Below are positions 26,894 through 36,137 of a DNA stretch of 64,000 bases, in pieces; position 1 is the first letter of the stretch, and each line of letters starts with the position of its first letter. The stretch covers positions 3,721,001 through 3,785,000 of the forward strand of contig NZ_CP033433.1 in the NCBI RefSeq assembly GCF_003713065.1, read 5' to 3'. This DNA comes from Cohnella candidum (GTDB lineage: Bacteria > Bacillota > Bacilli > Paenibacillales > Paenibacillaceae). The position numbers and the translations under genes were made by a program. Under the pieces are notes generated by a model. That model saw only the letters and a program-made list of their open reading frames with translations, searched no databases and was not told the DNA's origin.

Positions 26894-29800
26894 TTACCGA
26901 TGAGATGCAGCCCCGGAATAGAGAGCCTTCATCTTATGGGTAAACGATTTGTCGCCGAGATTCGATTCGAGTTCACCCGAATAATACGGAACTTTGTTGA
27001 CTAACGTATGGAAGACGGAATCCGCCTTGAACAGCCTCAGCATTCTGCTTTCGTTCATTTGCGGGAACAAGGCCAGCAGGATTCGCGAGATGAACAAAGA
27101 CCCTTTCGATTCCTCGATGAACGGATGAACTTCCTGGAAGAGATTGAAGGCATTGCGGAAAATGATATAGTCTTCCGTCAGCGGCTCCTCCATCGTCCAT
27201 TTGCCGTCGACAAAATGAAGTTGGCCCTCCGCAGTCCTCACCAGGTTATTCATAACGAAGTCGATCGATTTGCCGTCAACGCAGAGATAGCCTTCCGCGT
27301 CGCGTTCGTTCAGGCTGTAATCCGCAGTCAACTTCTCATGGATTTCCCGGAACAACCCGATCAACGTCTGATAAGAATCCTTCTTGATCGCCGCCTTGTA
27401 AGCTTCGATGCTTAACGATTCCCCTCCCAGATAGGGCTCATTCCGCAATTCGTATTTCAGCAACCCCATCCTGGACAGCGGCGGATTATCGTACAGTTGA
27501 ATTCGTTTTACGCGTTTGCCTTCCGGCCCGCTCAGGAACTCTACCTTGTGATGGAATTGGCTTTTGATTCCTTCTCCATTGCTGTACTTGGTGATAAGGG
27601 CTTCCGACTTCAAGTTCACCTTCTCGGATTTAGAGCAAAGAACGAGGAAAGAGTTCGAGAAGTCGTGCATCACTCCGGCTTTAGACAGGGAGTTCAAAAG
27701 CAAGGCGTCATGCATCAAATATTCTCTCCGGTTGCCGTTTCCGGGAAAAAGACCCCGGGCTATGCTCGAAAGATTCCACTCGTACATCTTCTCGTCTTCA
27801 CGGATAATCGTCTTGGGCATTTTATAATCCGGGAAGCAGTGGTAGAACTGAACCTGGTTATATCCCGCGCGTTCCAAAATCGTCTGAAGTTCATTACGGC
27901 TGAACGTAATCGCTGAGCGATCGGGATACCCGTGTAGACCGGAGAAATAGGTGCTGTTGTGATCCTCCACGCAGCCGGAAAAATATTTGGCGCCGAGCTT
28001 ATTCTCGATGGCGATCATCAGGATGCCTTCTTCATCCAGATGACGGGACACCCCGGCGAGGAATTCTTCGCAGGTTTTTTCCGGGTTATTCGATTGAGCA
28101 AAGTACGGAATATATTCAAGTACGCCGATGAGCGTGGCCAGTTTATAATTTTTTCTAGGGAAGGACAGGTTCATTAGATCATCTACGAACAAGTTCACGT
28201 TATCTCTGGTTTTATTGCGGAGCTTGTTGGCTTTCGCGCGATGCGGGCTTCCTTCGATCACATCGACGTCTTTGAACTTTTGACCAAGCCACCATGTTGC
28301 CGCGCCCATCCCTCCCCCAAGTTCCAGAACGGCCCCATCCTTATCCAGCAAAGGCTCTACGGCATCGAACAAGTTCGTCCGAACCGGAGAGAGATGGTAT
28401 TGCGTCGCCCAATCCCGTATGTAGGGAATCAAGTTCTCCGCGTCGGGGGTGATCTCATCGATTCCTTCGAACAATTTGATCATTTGTTGCTCGCTGCCGT
28501 CGGCATAACCGATATCCGGGGCACTTGAGCTGACGAAAATGCGATCTCTCGAGCGGTATGTAAACTTCTCGGAAATGGCTTGCTGCGCGTTCAGGTCAAA
28601 ACCGTCAAGATAGGACGATTGCAGCAAATCTTCGCCGGTAAGCTCATCCGGCGGGAATTGTACCAATTCCCTTGCGACCTGGACCCGATTTTCCTCGACG
28701 AGTTCATGGTATTCCTCGCCCAATTCCGAATTCGCGACTTTACGGATCACGGACATATATTCCCGGATGAGTCGGCTAAGGGCTTGTTTGTAGGCATACG
28801 GATCCTTCAAAAATCCTACGGATCTTGCGTTCAGGACTTGATGAACGATGTCCTCGTAACCGAGCGGGATATTTTTGTCTATATTGAGTTGTTGCCCGTC
28901 GTGCAGCCGGAAATAACTAAGCGTTTGGGCAATATAAACGATCTTGCCCGTCGATAGCAGGTTTAACCAGGAAGCTAAATCTACGTTGCAGGAATACGCC
29001 CGTCCGGCAAAAACGCCGAAGGGTTCTTTCAGATGGCTTTTACGGAAAAGGACCGTTGTAGGTTCACCTATATAATTGATTCCGGTCTGCAGCAGCGAAT
29101 CGCCGAATGCAATTCCGTCTACGATGGTGTCCTTGTCGGCCAGCTTCGCTGTCGACGTCACCCAGCCCAAGGCAGTCCCTTTCTCGTCGATTAATTGACG
29201 GTGAGAGGTAACCAGCGCGATCTCTTCCTGTGCGTCCTGAAGAAAGTAGCCCATCATCCGGGTAATTTTCTCCGAATGGAACAAATCGTCATCCATCAGG
29301 AAATTCACGAATTCCCCTCTCGCCAGCTCCATGCATTGCAAATCGTTTTCGAATTGGCCGAGGTTGCGGGGGTTCTTGATATAACGGATGTGCGAGTATT
29401 GTTCCAGGTACGGCTGAATTAACTTCTCCGTCTCATCGTTCGTACTGTCGTCGCATACGACGATTTCGATATTTTTGTAGGATTGTTCGAGTACGCTATG
29501 CAGCGCCAACTCAAAATAATGCGGACGATTATAGGTCGGGATCAGGATGCTGACCAAGGGAAACAGGTCTTGGGAGTAATGCTCGAGATAAATTTGCCGG
29601 TATCTTTCGAATCCGTTCTGCACGTTCACGATTCCGCAGTCATGGATGACCCACGGTTCCTGTTGTTTAGCAACGCCGACGGAGTAACCGGCTCTTTTAA
29701 ACTCCATACATTGAGACATGTCGTAGAAATGCCAGCCGTCGAACAAGTCCTCCCGCCATGGCAAATCGTATTGGGTTGCCAGCAGAAGGCCGTCTAACGC

Positions 29801-30226
29801 CTGTACTTCGGCGTAATCACCGGTCGGTTGCAGGTGGGACAAAGCCTGCATGACTCCCGTGTGATTCTCGTAAACCTGCCCCCACTTCTTCGCTGAATCC
29901 CACCATACTCCGGAGAGCGGCATTTGTTCAGCGCCGATCATGCCCACCAGTCCCAATTCCGGGTTGGCACTAAAAAGATCGATCAGATCACGAATGAACG
30001 TTTTACGAATGATGAAGACATCTTGATGCAAGTAGACTTTATACTTGGCATCCGAACTCTGCATGGCCTCATTGTAACCAGCCGTGAGACTAGGGGCAGC
30101 TTGAACGGCTAGGGTTTCCACTTCGATCCCGTCAGGAATCTCAAGGGACTGGATATATCTTAACGATTCCTCGTAAAGAGCTTCGTCATTGATGCAGGAG
30201 ATAAAGCAGATTTTGTTGGCATTCAT
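26894..30226 (-). CDS. Giant modular glycan enzyme: StrF-like GT + GT2 + methyltransferase + kinase-like domain
   Basis: An 1110-residue cytoplasmic protein in four parts. Residues 5-220 resemble the StrF/Glyco_tranf_2_5 fold (CFISCINDEALYEES, VYLHQDVFI). Residues 223-460 are a GT2 domain (VSILIPTYNRP, CDDSTNDET and the acidic MDDDLF). Residues 632-800 are a class I SAM methyltransferase (VLELGGGMGAATWWLG). Residues about 880-1055 look kinase-like, with IDFVMNNL and FVDGKW placed like the catalytic-loop and DFG-type motifs of the methyltransferase-kinase WbdD. The ATG overlaps the end of the upstream GT gene by 4 bp. The neighbourhood is flagellar (fliST, fliD, hag). Inferred role: building and end-capping the flagellin O-glycan. 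The exact sugars, and whether the last domain is active, cannot be told. Confidence 0.75.
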   Translation of the reverse strand: MNANKICFISCINDEALYEESLRYIQSLEIPDGIEVETLAVQAAPSLTAGYNEAMQSSDAKYKVYLHQDVFIIRKTFIRDLIDLFSANPELGLVGMIGAEQMPLSGVWWDSAKKWGQVYENHTGVMQALSHLQPTGDYAEVQALDGLLLATQYDLPWREDLFDGWHFYDMSQCMEFKRAGYSVGVAKQQEPWVIHDCGIVNVQNGFERYRQIYLEHYSQDLFPLVSILIPTYNRPHYFELALHSVLEQSYKNIEIVVCDDSTNDETEKLIQPYLEQYSHIRYIKNPRNLGQFENDLQCMELARGEFVNFLMDDDLFHSEKITRMMGYFLQDAQEEIALVTSHRQLIDEKGTALGWVTSTAKLADKDTIVDGIAFGDSLLQTGINYIGEPTTVLFRKSHLKEPFGVFAGRAYSCNVDLASWLNLLSTGKIVYIAQTLSYFRLHDGQQLNIDKNIPLGYEDIVHQVLNARSVGFLKDPYAYKQALSRLIREYMSVIRKVANSELGEEYHELVEENRVQVARELVQFPPDELTGEDLLQSSYLDGFDLNAQQAISEKFTYRSRDRIFVSSSAPDIGYADGSEQQMIKLFEGIDEITPDAENLIPYIRDWATQYHLSPVRTNLFDAVEPLLDKDGAVLELGGGMGAATWWLGQKFKDVDVIEGSPHRAKANKLRNKTRDNVNLFVDDLMNLSFPRKNYKLATLIGVLEYIPYFAQSNNPEKTCEEFLAGVSRHLDEEGILMIAIENKLGAKYFSGCVEDHNSTYFSGLHGYPDRSAITFSRNELQTILERAGYNQVQFYHCFPDYKMPKTIIREDEKMYEWNLSSIARGLFPGNGNRREYLMHDALLLNSLSKAGVMHDFSNSFLVLCSKSEKVNLKSEALITKYSNGEGIKSQFHHKVEFLSGPEGKRVKRIQLYDNPPLSRMGLLKYELRNEPYLGGESLSIEAYKAAIKKDSYQTLIGLFREIHEKLTADYSLNERDAEGYLCVDGKSIDFVMNNLVRTAEGQLHFVDGKWTMEEPLTEDYIIFRNAFNLFQEVHPFIEESKGSLFISRILLALFPQMNESRMLRLFKADSVFHTLVNKVPYYSGELESNLGDKSFTHKMKALYSGAASHR

Positions 30227-32343
30227 TGAAGTTGTCCCCTTATTTTCGAAATCAACTCATTCGTCGCTTGATCAGGTTCCGCGATACGCTCCAAGTAGAC
30301 AAGCGCATTCTCGTGTTCCCCGAATAAGTGAAGACTGGATGCCAAATGGTAAAGCGCAAAAGAATTCGACGGTTCAAACCTCAGCGCGGCGTCGAAAAGT
30401 CCGAATATCGGATCGTGTACATTCGTTTCGAAACAAGCCGCGGCGATCACAGTCAAAACCTCCGCTCTATGAATAAGGCCGGCCGTCGCTTCGCTTTCCA
30501 ACTCTTCAACGGTCAACGTTTCATCCTGCAGTAATTGAGCGATTTCCGACGCGCTTTCTTCCCGCTCCAGTCCTTGCTCGATTCTCCGAAGCAAAAACTT
30601 GGTACGGTGCCGGTCGTATTTTTCCTTCGCGATTTCGAGGCGAATCTTCTCTATCCATCCCTCTACTTGTTCCGTGCGTTCGGGCAAAATGCCGAACCAT
30701 TCCAGAGCCAATTGAGGTTCTGCCATCATGTACATGGTCAAACCGAGATTAAAGACGGTTTGCGTGTTTTGCGGGTTCCATTCAAACGCCTGCTGCAAGT
30801 AACGGAGCGCCGGTTTGTTCTCCCCGATTTCAACAAGCTGCACCGCCAAAAAGTTGACCAATTCCTCTTTCTGTTCGCTGCCTGCCCGTTCAACCAGTTG
30901 AATGACGTCGTCAGGATCGGCTTCCGCCAGCTTTCGGAGACTGTTCGCCGTATCGGTCTGGCTCAACACTTGGTTAATGAGTCTCTTTATGGACATTTCC
31001 TCGGTCTCGTTCGAAGCGGATACCAGAATTTCCGCAGTTTCATAGGGGATTGACGTATCCAACCCCACCGTGGAAACCAAATTCTGAATAAAGGTCCGTT
31101 CTTCCTCGGTGATGGCAGATACCAGTGCCGTCATGCTTACTTGGGTAAACCCGGAATCGGCAAACAAGGCCTGAGCTTCCGTTACGTTAAAACCGTTTCG
31201 GGAACGGCTTTCCGTCTGGCCAAGCAGATAGGCTTTCACTCGGGCGTGATGAAGGGAATTCTGAAGAACGGCCAGCACCCTGCCGTCTTCTTTAAGCAGC
31301 TTGCGGACACTCGTTAAAACCTCCGCCGCGTTCGGCCATTTGGAGACGGATTCGGAGATCAAAACCCAATCGTAATAATTTCGCGGAAGGGAAGACAGCG
31401 TTTCTTCCGTTTCCCCTTCAGTTACCGCTGCGATTCTGCCGGCTACCGCTGCAGCCGCGGGGTTCCGTTCTGTGGCATGAAGGATGGCATGAGGAAAACG
31501 ATGCTTGATCTGCAGCAGGTTCCCCCCGCAGCCGCAACCGATTTCCAGCACGCGGAATTCGTCGTTGGATGCAGCCTCCACTAAAGAGCAAACGTCGAGC
31601 CGGAAGTTGTTCCCTTGGTCCGGATCGAAGCCCCATTTGTCATGAAATTTCTGGCGGTTGTTCTGCATTAACTGTATGTATTGCGGTGGTGCATCCCGGA
31701 AAGAAACGCTCCCATAGTGATGAATGAAGGTATCCCTGCAAAGCAGGAGTTTGAAGCCCGCCAGCCGGATCCTTAAAGAAATGTCGTCGTCCTCGTAGTT
31801 TCCGGGCGTGAAGCGCTCGTCCAACAAACCGATTTCGTCCAGTATGGATTTTTTGATCAGCATGCAGTAGCCGATCAACTTGAGGCGCTCTTCCCATGCG
31901 GACGGATCGGATACATTGAGCTCGGCGGCGAAGGCTTGCATCTCCGCCAGGCTGTTATAGGTAACGGGAATGGCTTGTCCGTACGAGCAGCTGTTGGTGA
32001 CGGAGCCTACGGCGCCGATCTCCGGGCTGCTGTACAGGCTGGTCAGCAGATTGGTCAGCCAGTCCTTCGTCACGATCGTATCGTTGTTCAGAAGAAGGAT
32101 GTTGTCCCCCGTCGAAATCTCTATGCCTTGGTTGCACGCCTTGGGAAATCCGAAATTTTCGTCATTCAGAATCGCGCGGATATCCGGTTGGGATTGGAGC
32201 CATTCCACCGTGCCGTCCGTCGATCGGTTGTCTACCACGATGATCTCGTAGGTGCCCGGTTCGGTATATTCCCGGATGCTGGAAATGCATTGCTGCGTGT
32301 AGTCCAATTTATTGAAAGTAGCGATGACGATGCTCGTTAACAC
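30223..32343 (-). CDS. Modular GT2 glycosyltransferase + methyltransferase + TPR-like protein
   Basis: A 706-residue cytoplasmic protein. A GT2 domain fills about residues 1-240 (SIVIATFNKLDYTQQ, DNRSTDGT, LLNNDTIV as the DxD-like site, NYEDDDISLRIRLAGF). A class I SAM methyltransferase covers about 265-410 (RVLEIGCGCGGNLLQI). The remainder is helical and TPR-like (about 480-706, with LRYLQQAFEWNPQN and ALRFEPSNSFALYHLASSL). The start is GTG at 32341-32343 because GGGGGA precedes it and the GT2 fold then begins directly; the ATG at 32406 has no ribosome-binding site. It overlaps the next gene by 4 bp. It is divergent from the GT2-TPR pair at 32462. A role in flagellin glycan assembly is inferred from context. 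Confidence 0.78.
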   Translation of the reverse strand: MLTSIVIATFNKLDYTQQCISSIREYTEPGTYEIIVVDNRSTDGTVEWLQSQPDIRAILNDENFGFPKACNQGIEISTGDNILLLNNDTIVTKDWLTNLLTSLYSSPEIGAVGSVTNSCSYGQAIPVTYNSLAEMQAFAAELNVSDPSAWEERLKLIGYCMLIKKSILDEIGLLDERFTPGNYEDDDISLRIRLAGFKLLLCRDTFIHHYGSVSFRDAPPQYIQLMQNNRQKFHDKWGFDPDQGNNFRLDVCSLVEAASNDEFRVLEIGCGCGGNLLQIKHRFPHAILHATERNPAAAAVAGRIAAVTEGETEETLSSLPRNYYDWVLISESVSKWPNAAEVLTSVRKLLKEDGRVLAVLQNSLHHARVKAYLLGQTESRSRNGFNVTEAQALFADSGFTQVSMTALVSAITEEERTFIQNLVSTVGLDTSIPYETAEILVSASNETEEMSIKRLINQVLSQTDTANSLRKLAEADPDDVIQLVERAGSEQKEELVNFLAVQLVEIGENKPALRYLQQAFEWNPQNTQTVFNLGLTMYMMAEPQLALEWFGILPERTEQVEGWIEKIRLEIAKEKYDRHRTKFLLRRIEQGLEREESASEIAQLLQDETLTVEELESEATAGLIHRAEVLTVIAAACFETNVHDPIFGLFDAALRFEPSNSFALYHLASSLHLFGEHENALVYLERIAEPDQATNELISKIRGQLQ

Positions 32344-32377
32344 GGGATCTCCCCCATACTCGGTTAGCCTGGATTCT

Positions 32378-32394
32378 GTTATACTAGTTATAAC
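32378..32394. promoter_or_regulatory. Palindrome in the divergent glycosyltransferase promoter region
   Basis: GTTATA-CTAGT-TATAAC is a perfect 6-bp inverted repeat with a 5-bp centre, in the 118-bp gap between two divergent glycosyltransferase operons. It contains TATA-type -10 hexamers in both directions. Clear -35 elements were not found, so its use as promoter or operator is uncertain. Confidence 0.4.
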
Positions 32395-32461
32395 ATTTAT
32401 CGACATGATACGAGCGTAAATGTAGCGAATCCAATTGGAAATATTTTAATGGGGAGCCTGC

Positions 32462-34156
32462 ATGCAACCACCATTCCTCGGCCTCTGTATGATCGTGCGC
32501 AACGAAGGCGACCTTTTGGAAAAATGTTTATCCAGCACCGCGTCATCCGTAGATGAAATCGTCATCATCGATACCGGCTCTACCGATTCGACAAAGTCAA
32601 TTGCCTCCCGCTATACGCAACACGTTTACGACTTTGACTGGAACGACGATTTCGCCGCCGCGCGGAACGCTGCGATTGAACGGTCAACTTCTACCTGGAT
32701 TCTGATGCTGGACGCGGACGAGTATTTGGACGTCCCCGATTTGGCGGAGTTGCGGAAGTTTCTGTCGACGATTCCCGTGTCGGATCCCTCAGGCCTCGTG
32801 CTGCCTGTATATAATTTCGTAGGCACGACCGGTTCCGGCAAAATCTCGGAATCCAAAGCGATGCGGGTTTTCACCCGCCATCCGGATTTGCGTTTCGACA
32901 GGCCCATCCATGAACAGCTGGTGTCCCGATCGGGACGGCTGAAAGAGCTTGAATATCCGCTGATCATCTACCATACCGGCTATACGACGGAAACCATTGC
33001 CTATAAACGCAAGAACGAAAGAAACCAAGCGATTCTGAACGCCATGCGCCAAGAAGGCCGGTTCACGCCTTACGATTCTTTCCTCATGGGGAACGAGTGT
33101 TATTCCCAGGACCGGTACGAGGAAGCGATCCTCCATTATCGCGAAGCCAATCAGGCGTCGGAGCGGAACAAGTCCTGGCTGCCCTTGTGTATCGGCAATC
33201 TCGTGAATTGCCTCATGAAAATAGAACAGTTTACCGATGCCTATGTACATATCATTGAAGCGAAACGGGCTTGGCCCGAAGCGTGCGACTTCTATTGGCT
33301 GGAGGGTTATCTGCTCGCTCAAACCGGCTTTGACGAGCAAGCAATCGGCGTCCTGCAGGAGTGTCTCCGAAGGGCGAATCGGAAGTCCGGCGGACAAAAC
33401 TGGCTGATCAGTCCGAATTACGGAAGCACTCTCCCCTTACAGCAGCTCGCCGTTCTTCATCTCCGGCGTTTCGCCTTCCAAGAGGCTGTCGGAAATCTTA
33501 CGCAGCTTGCCTTTGCCGTCCCGAACCATTTGGCGGTTCTCGTTCAGCTGTTGAAGCTGATCCGCACGGAAGAGCCGGAACGAATTGCTTCCTTGCTGAA
33601 TTCCATCTACCCCGATCCCGGCCCGGAGCAAAAGGAGATGATCGGACAAGCTTGCGACCAAGCGGGGTTGGCCTCGCTCGCTGGGCAGTTCGGTTATTCA
33701 GGGAATGGTGCCAACCGGGATACCGCCGAGTCAGACCTAACGTCCATTGCGGAAACGTGCATGCGTTTATTCCGGTCCGGCGAGTATGACCGGTTTGACG
33801 AAATCGTACAAAAACAAGGCGAACGCACCTTGGAACTGGCCCAATTGCTGGGGGATGCCATGTTCGAAGACCGCCAGTTCGAAATTGCTCTGGACTACTA
33901 CTCTCTGCTGCTGCAGAAGAATTCCCTGAGCGGTAAAGGCTACGAGAACTTGGCGAGGCTGTATCTCGCACAAGGAGACGTCGAAGAAGGCTTGGAATTC
34001 GCGGAACAAGCCCTCGTCCAGCTGCCTGACAGGATCGAGCTTTATACCCTATTGATTCAGTATCTTGATCGGACATCGCCTAAACGGGACGAGATTCTCA
34101 GCCTGCTGTTCGCCCGGTTTCCCGGAATGCTCCGATTCCCGCTTCTTCCCCAATAA
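32462..34156 (+). CDS. GT2 glycosyltransferase with C-terminal TPR-like repeats (paralogue 1)
   Basis: A 564-residue cytoplasmic protein. The GT2 domain (about 1-230) has LCMIVRNEGDLLEKCL, IDTGSTDST and the metal-site segment MLDADEYLD. The family motif RFDRPIHEQL follows, and then helical tetratrico-like repeats to the end. It is closely similar to the next gene in both the catalytic part and the last ~80 residues (DYYSLLLQKNSLSG, LYLAQGDVEEGLEF), so the two arose by tandem duplication. ATG at 32462 with GGGGAG upstream; the next start is 12 bp after the stop. Proteins of this type in flagellar loci transfer sugars to flagellin or extend the glycan, which is the inferred role. Confidence 0.82.
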   Translation: MQPPFLGLCMIVRNEGDLLEKCLSSTASSVDEIVIIDTGSTDSTKSIASRYTQHVYDFDWNDDFAAARNAAIERSTSTWILMLDADEYLDVPDLAELRKFLSTIPVSDPSGLVLPVYNFVGTTGSGKISESKAMRVFTRHPDLRFDRPIHEQLVSRSGRLKELEYPLIIYHTGYTTETIAYKRKNERNQAILNAMRQEGRFTPYDSFLMGNECYSQDRYEEAILHYREANQASERNKSWLPLCIGNLVNCLMKIEQFTDAYVHIIEAKRAWPEACDFYWLEGYLLAQTGFDEQAIGVLQECLRRANRKSGGQNWLISPNYGSTLPLQQLAVLHLRRFAFQEAVGNLTQLAFAVPNHLAVLVQLLKLIRTEEPERIASLLNSIYPDPGPEQKEMIGQACDQAGLASLAGQFGYSGNGANRDTAESDLTSIAETCMRLFRSGEYDRFDEIVQKQGERTLELAQLLGDAMFEDRQFEIALDYYSLLLQKNSLSGKGYENLARLYLAQGDVEEGLEFAEQALVQLPDRIELYTLLIQYLDRTSPKRDEILSLLFARFPGMLRFPLLPQ

Positions 34157-34167
34157 AAGGAGGACCC

Positions 34168-36126
34168 ATGGAAAAACTGCTCTCCTTATGCATGATCGTC
34201 AAGAACGAGGAAAAAGTGCTCGCCCGTTGCCTGGACAGCGTGCAAGGCTATGTGGACGAAATCATCGTCGTCGACACCGGTTCCTCGGACAGCACCAAAG
34301 AAATCGCGTCCCGTTACACCGAACACGTCTACGATTTTACCTGGATCAACGACTTCGCCATCGCCAAAAACGAAGCCGTCCGCCGGGCGACTTCCAAGTG
34401 GATTCTCGTCCTCGACGCGGATGAATACCTGGATCCGGATAAGAAGGACGAGCTGCGCGGCATGCTGTCCGAATTGGACGCGAGCCAGCCCCTTGGTTTC
34501 GTGCTGCCAATTTTCAATCTGGTGGAGTCCGTAAATTCCGGCAAATTCATCGAATCTACCGCGGTACGGCTGTTCACGAACCTTCCTACCGTGTATTTCG
34601 ACCGCCCCATCCATGAACAAGTCGTTTATCGCGACGGCGAGCTTCCGCTTCGTAACTATCCGTTATCGATTTTCCATACCGGCTATCTCGAGCAGACGAG
34701 GAAAGAGAAGGAGAAATCCTCCCGGAACCTGAGCATCTTCAAAGATCTCAAGGGAATGGAGGAGTACGACTATTTCACGCTCGGCAACGAGTACTCCAGT
34801 CTGAAAGACTATAAACAAGCGCTGTACTACTATGAACGCGCCCTTACCAAAAAAACCGAAACGATGACGATCTTCCCGTTCGTGCGTTACCAGATCGTTC
34901 TCGTTCTCATCGAGCTAAAACGTTATCGCGACGCCATCTCGTATATCGATGAAAACCTGAGAAGATGGCCTCAGTACCCGGATTATTACAGCATTAAAGC
35001 CTCCGTCTTAGAACTGCTGGGCTTCGAGGAAGAAGCCGCGGCGCTTTACCAGACGGCACTCGCCAAAGCGGAAGTCCCATCCGCCAAAGACGGGCGTTTC
35101 TGGCTCATCGCTCCGAGCTTGGGCAGCCATATCCCGCTGAGCAACCTTGCTTCGTTAAGCCAGAAAAAACACGACTACCAGCAGGCGGTTTATTATTTAT
35201 CCAAACTCGTGAATGTGAACCTTCACGATCATCTTGTTTTGTTTAAGCTGCTCAACATTCTAATCCCCAGCGAACCGACAGAGTCCATTCTTGCCTACCT
35301 GGGGAAAATCTTCGATTTCGGCAGATCGGATCATCTCATGAAACTGCTGCATGTCAGCCTTCTGCTTGGCCACAAGGAGCTTGCCGGCTATTTCCACGAT
35401 GAGTGTTCGAAACGGAATGTCGAATTGCTGCCCGCTCAGCAATTGTTTTACGCGGTCCTGTTTAACGAGCATGAGCGGTTTGAAGCCCATTTGCCGGCCA
35501 TCGATCGGGAGTCCAATCCCGGTCAAGTGAACAAGCTGCTCTTCCTCGCCTCGATCATCTGGAACAAACCGGAGTATGAGTCCTATCTGTCTCCGTCTAC
35601 CGACGAGTCCGAACCTCCGTACGAGTTGTTGAAGGCGATGTTCGCCGGCATTTTCGATTCGGGCGACAACGAAAACGAGAAGCCGTGCGACGTGAACTAT
35701 ATTGCGACCTTGCTCATTGATCTGTTTAAAATGGGCTACTACGAGCAATACGATGGATTGATTCAACGCTTCCCGGCCTACTACTTCATCTTGGCCAACA
35801 TTCTCGGAGACTACTTCTATAACCACAACCAGCTGCAATTGGCGATCGACTACTATTCACTGTTGCTGGACAAGAAACAGCTTAGCGGTCCCGGCCATTA
35901 TTTTCTCTCAATGCTTTACCTGGCTCAGGGAGAAACGGTTGAAGGACTCGAGTTCCTGAGGGAGGCTATTCGGATCAATCCCGATCAAGGCCCCTGGTAT
36001 ATTCGTTATCTGAAAGCAAGCCCGAAGACGCCGGAACGAGCCACAGTCGCCAAAGAGTATGAGGATCGCTTCTACCAAAATCTTAACATCGATGTCGTCC
36101 GACAATTAATAAAGGGACAGGCCTGA
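34168..36126 (+). CDS. GT2 glycosyltransferase with C-terminal TPR-like repeats (paralogue 2)
   Basis: A 652-residue protein. The GT2 domain (about 1-230) has LCMIVKNEEKVLARCL, VDTGSSDST, VLDADEYLD and FDRPIHEQVV. A long TPR-like helical region follows, with DYFTLGNEYSSLKDYKQALY and later DYYSLLLDKKQLSG and LYLAQGETVEGLEF. It is a diverged tandem copy of the 564-residue gene just upstream, about 90 residues longer in the repeat region. ATG at 34168 preceded by AAAGGAGG. The stop codon lies in the loop of a strong hairpin that also ends the convergent flagellar operon. Confidence 0.82.
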   Translation: MEKLLSLCMIVKNEEKVLARCLDSVQGYVDEIIVVDTGSSDSTKEIASRYTEHVYDFTWINDFAIAKNEAVRRATSKWILVLDADEYLDPDKKDELRGMLSELDASQPLGFVLPIFNLVESVNSGKFIESTAVRLFTNLPTVYFDRPIHEQVVYRDGELPLRNYPLSIFHTGYLEQTRKEKEKSSRNLSIFKDLKGMEEYDYFTLGNEYSSLKDYKQALYYYERALTKKTETMTIFPFVRYQIVLVLIELKRYRDAISYIDENLRRWPQYPDYYSIKASVLELLGFEEEAAALYQTALAKAEVPSAKDGRFWLIAPSLGSHIPLSNLASLSQKKHDYQQAVYYLSKLVNVNLHDHLVLFKLLNILIPSEPTESILAYLGKIFDFGRSDHLMKLLHVSLLLGHKELAGYFHDECSKRNVELLPAQQLFYAVLFNEHERFEAHLPAIDRESNPGQVNKLLFLASIIWNKPEYESYLSPSTDESEPPYELLKAMFAGIFDSGDNENEKPCDVNYIATLLIDLFKMGYYEQYDGLIQRFPAYYFILANILGDYFYNHNQLQLAIDYYSLLLDKKQLSGPGHYFLSMLYLAQGETVEGLEFLREAIRINPDQGPWYIRYLKASPKTPERATVAKEYEDRFYQNLNIDVVRQLIKGQA

Positions 36127-36137
36127 GCCTGTCCCTT
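36112..36137. terminator. Shared terminator between the GT2-TPR pair and the flagellar operon
   Basis: AAGGGACAGGC and GCCTGTCCCTT form a perfect 11-bp stem with a 4-nt loop, flanked by T/A tracts. It contains the stop codon of the rightward gene and abuts the 3' end of the leftward fliT-like gene. Confidence 0.88.

Noticed and set aside
32344..32406. An ATG start at 32404-32406 for the leftward GT2-methyltransferase gene.
   Set aside because: It has no ribosome-binding site; the GTG at 32341-32343 has GGGGGA in front and begins directly at the GT2 fold.
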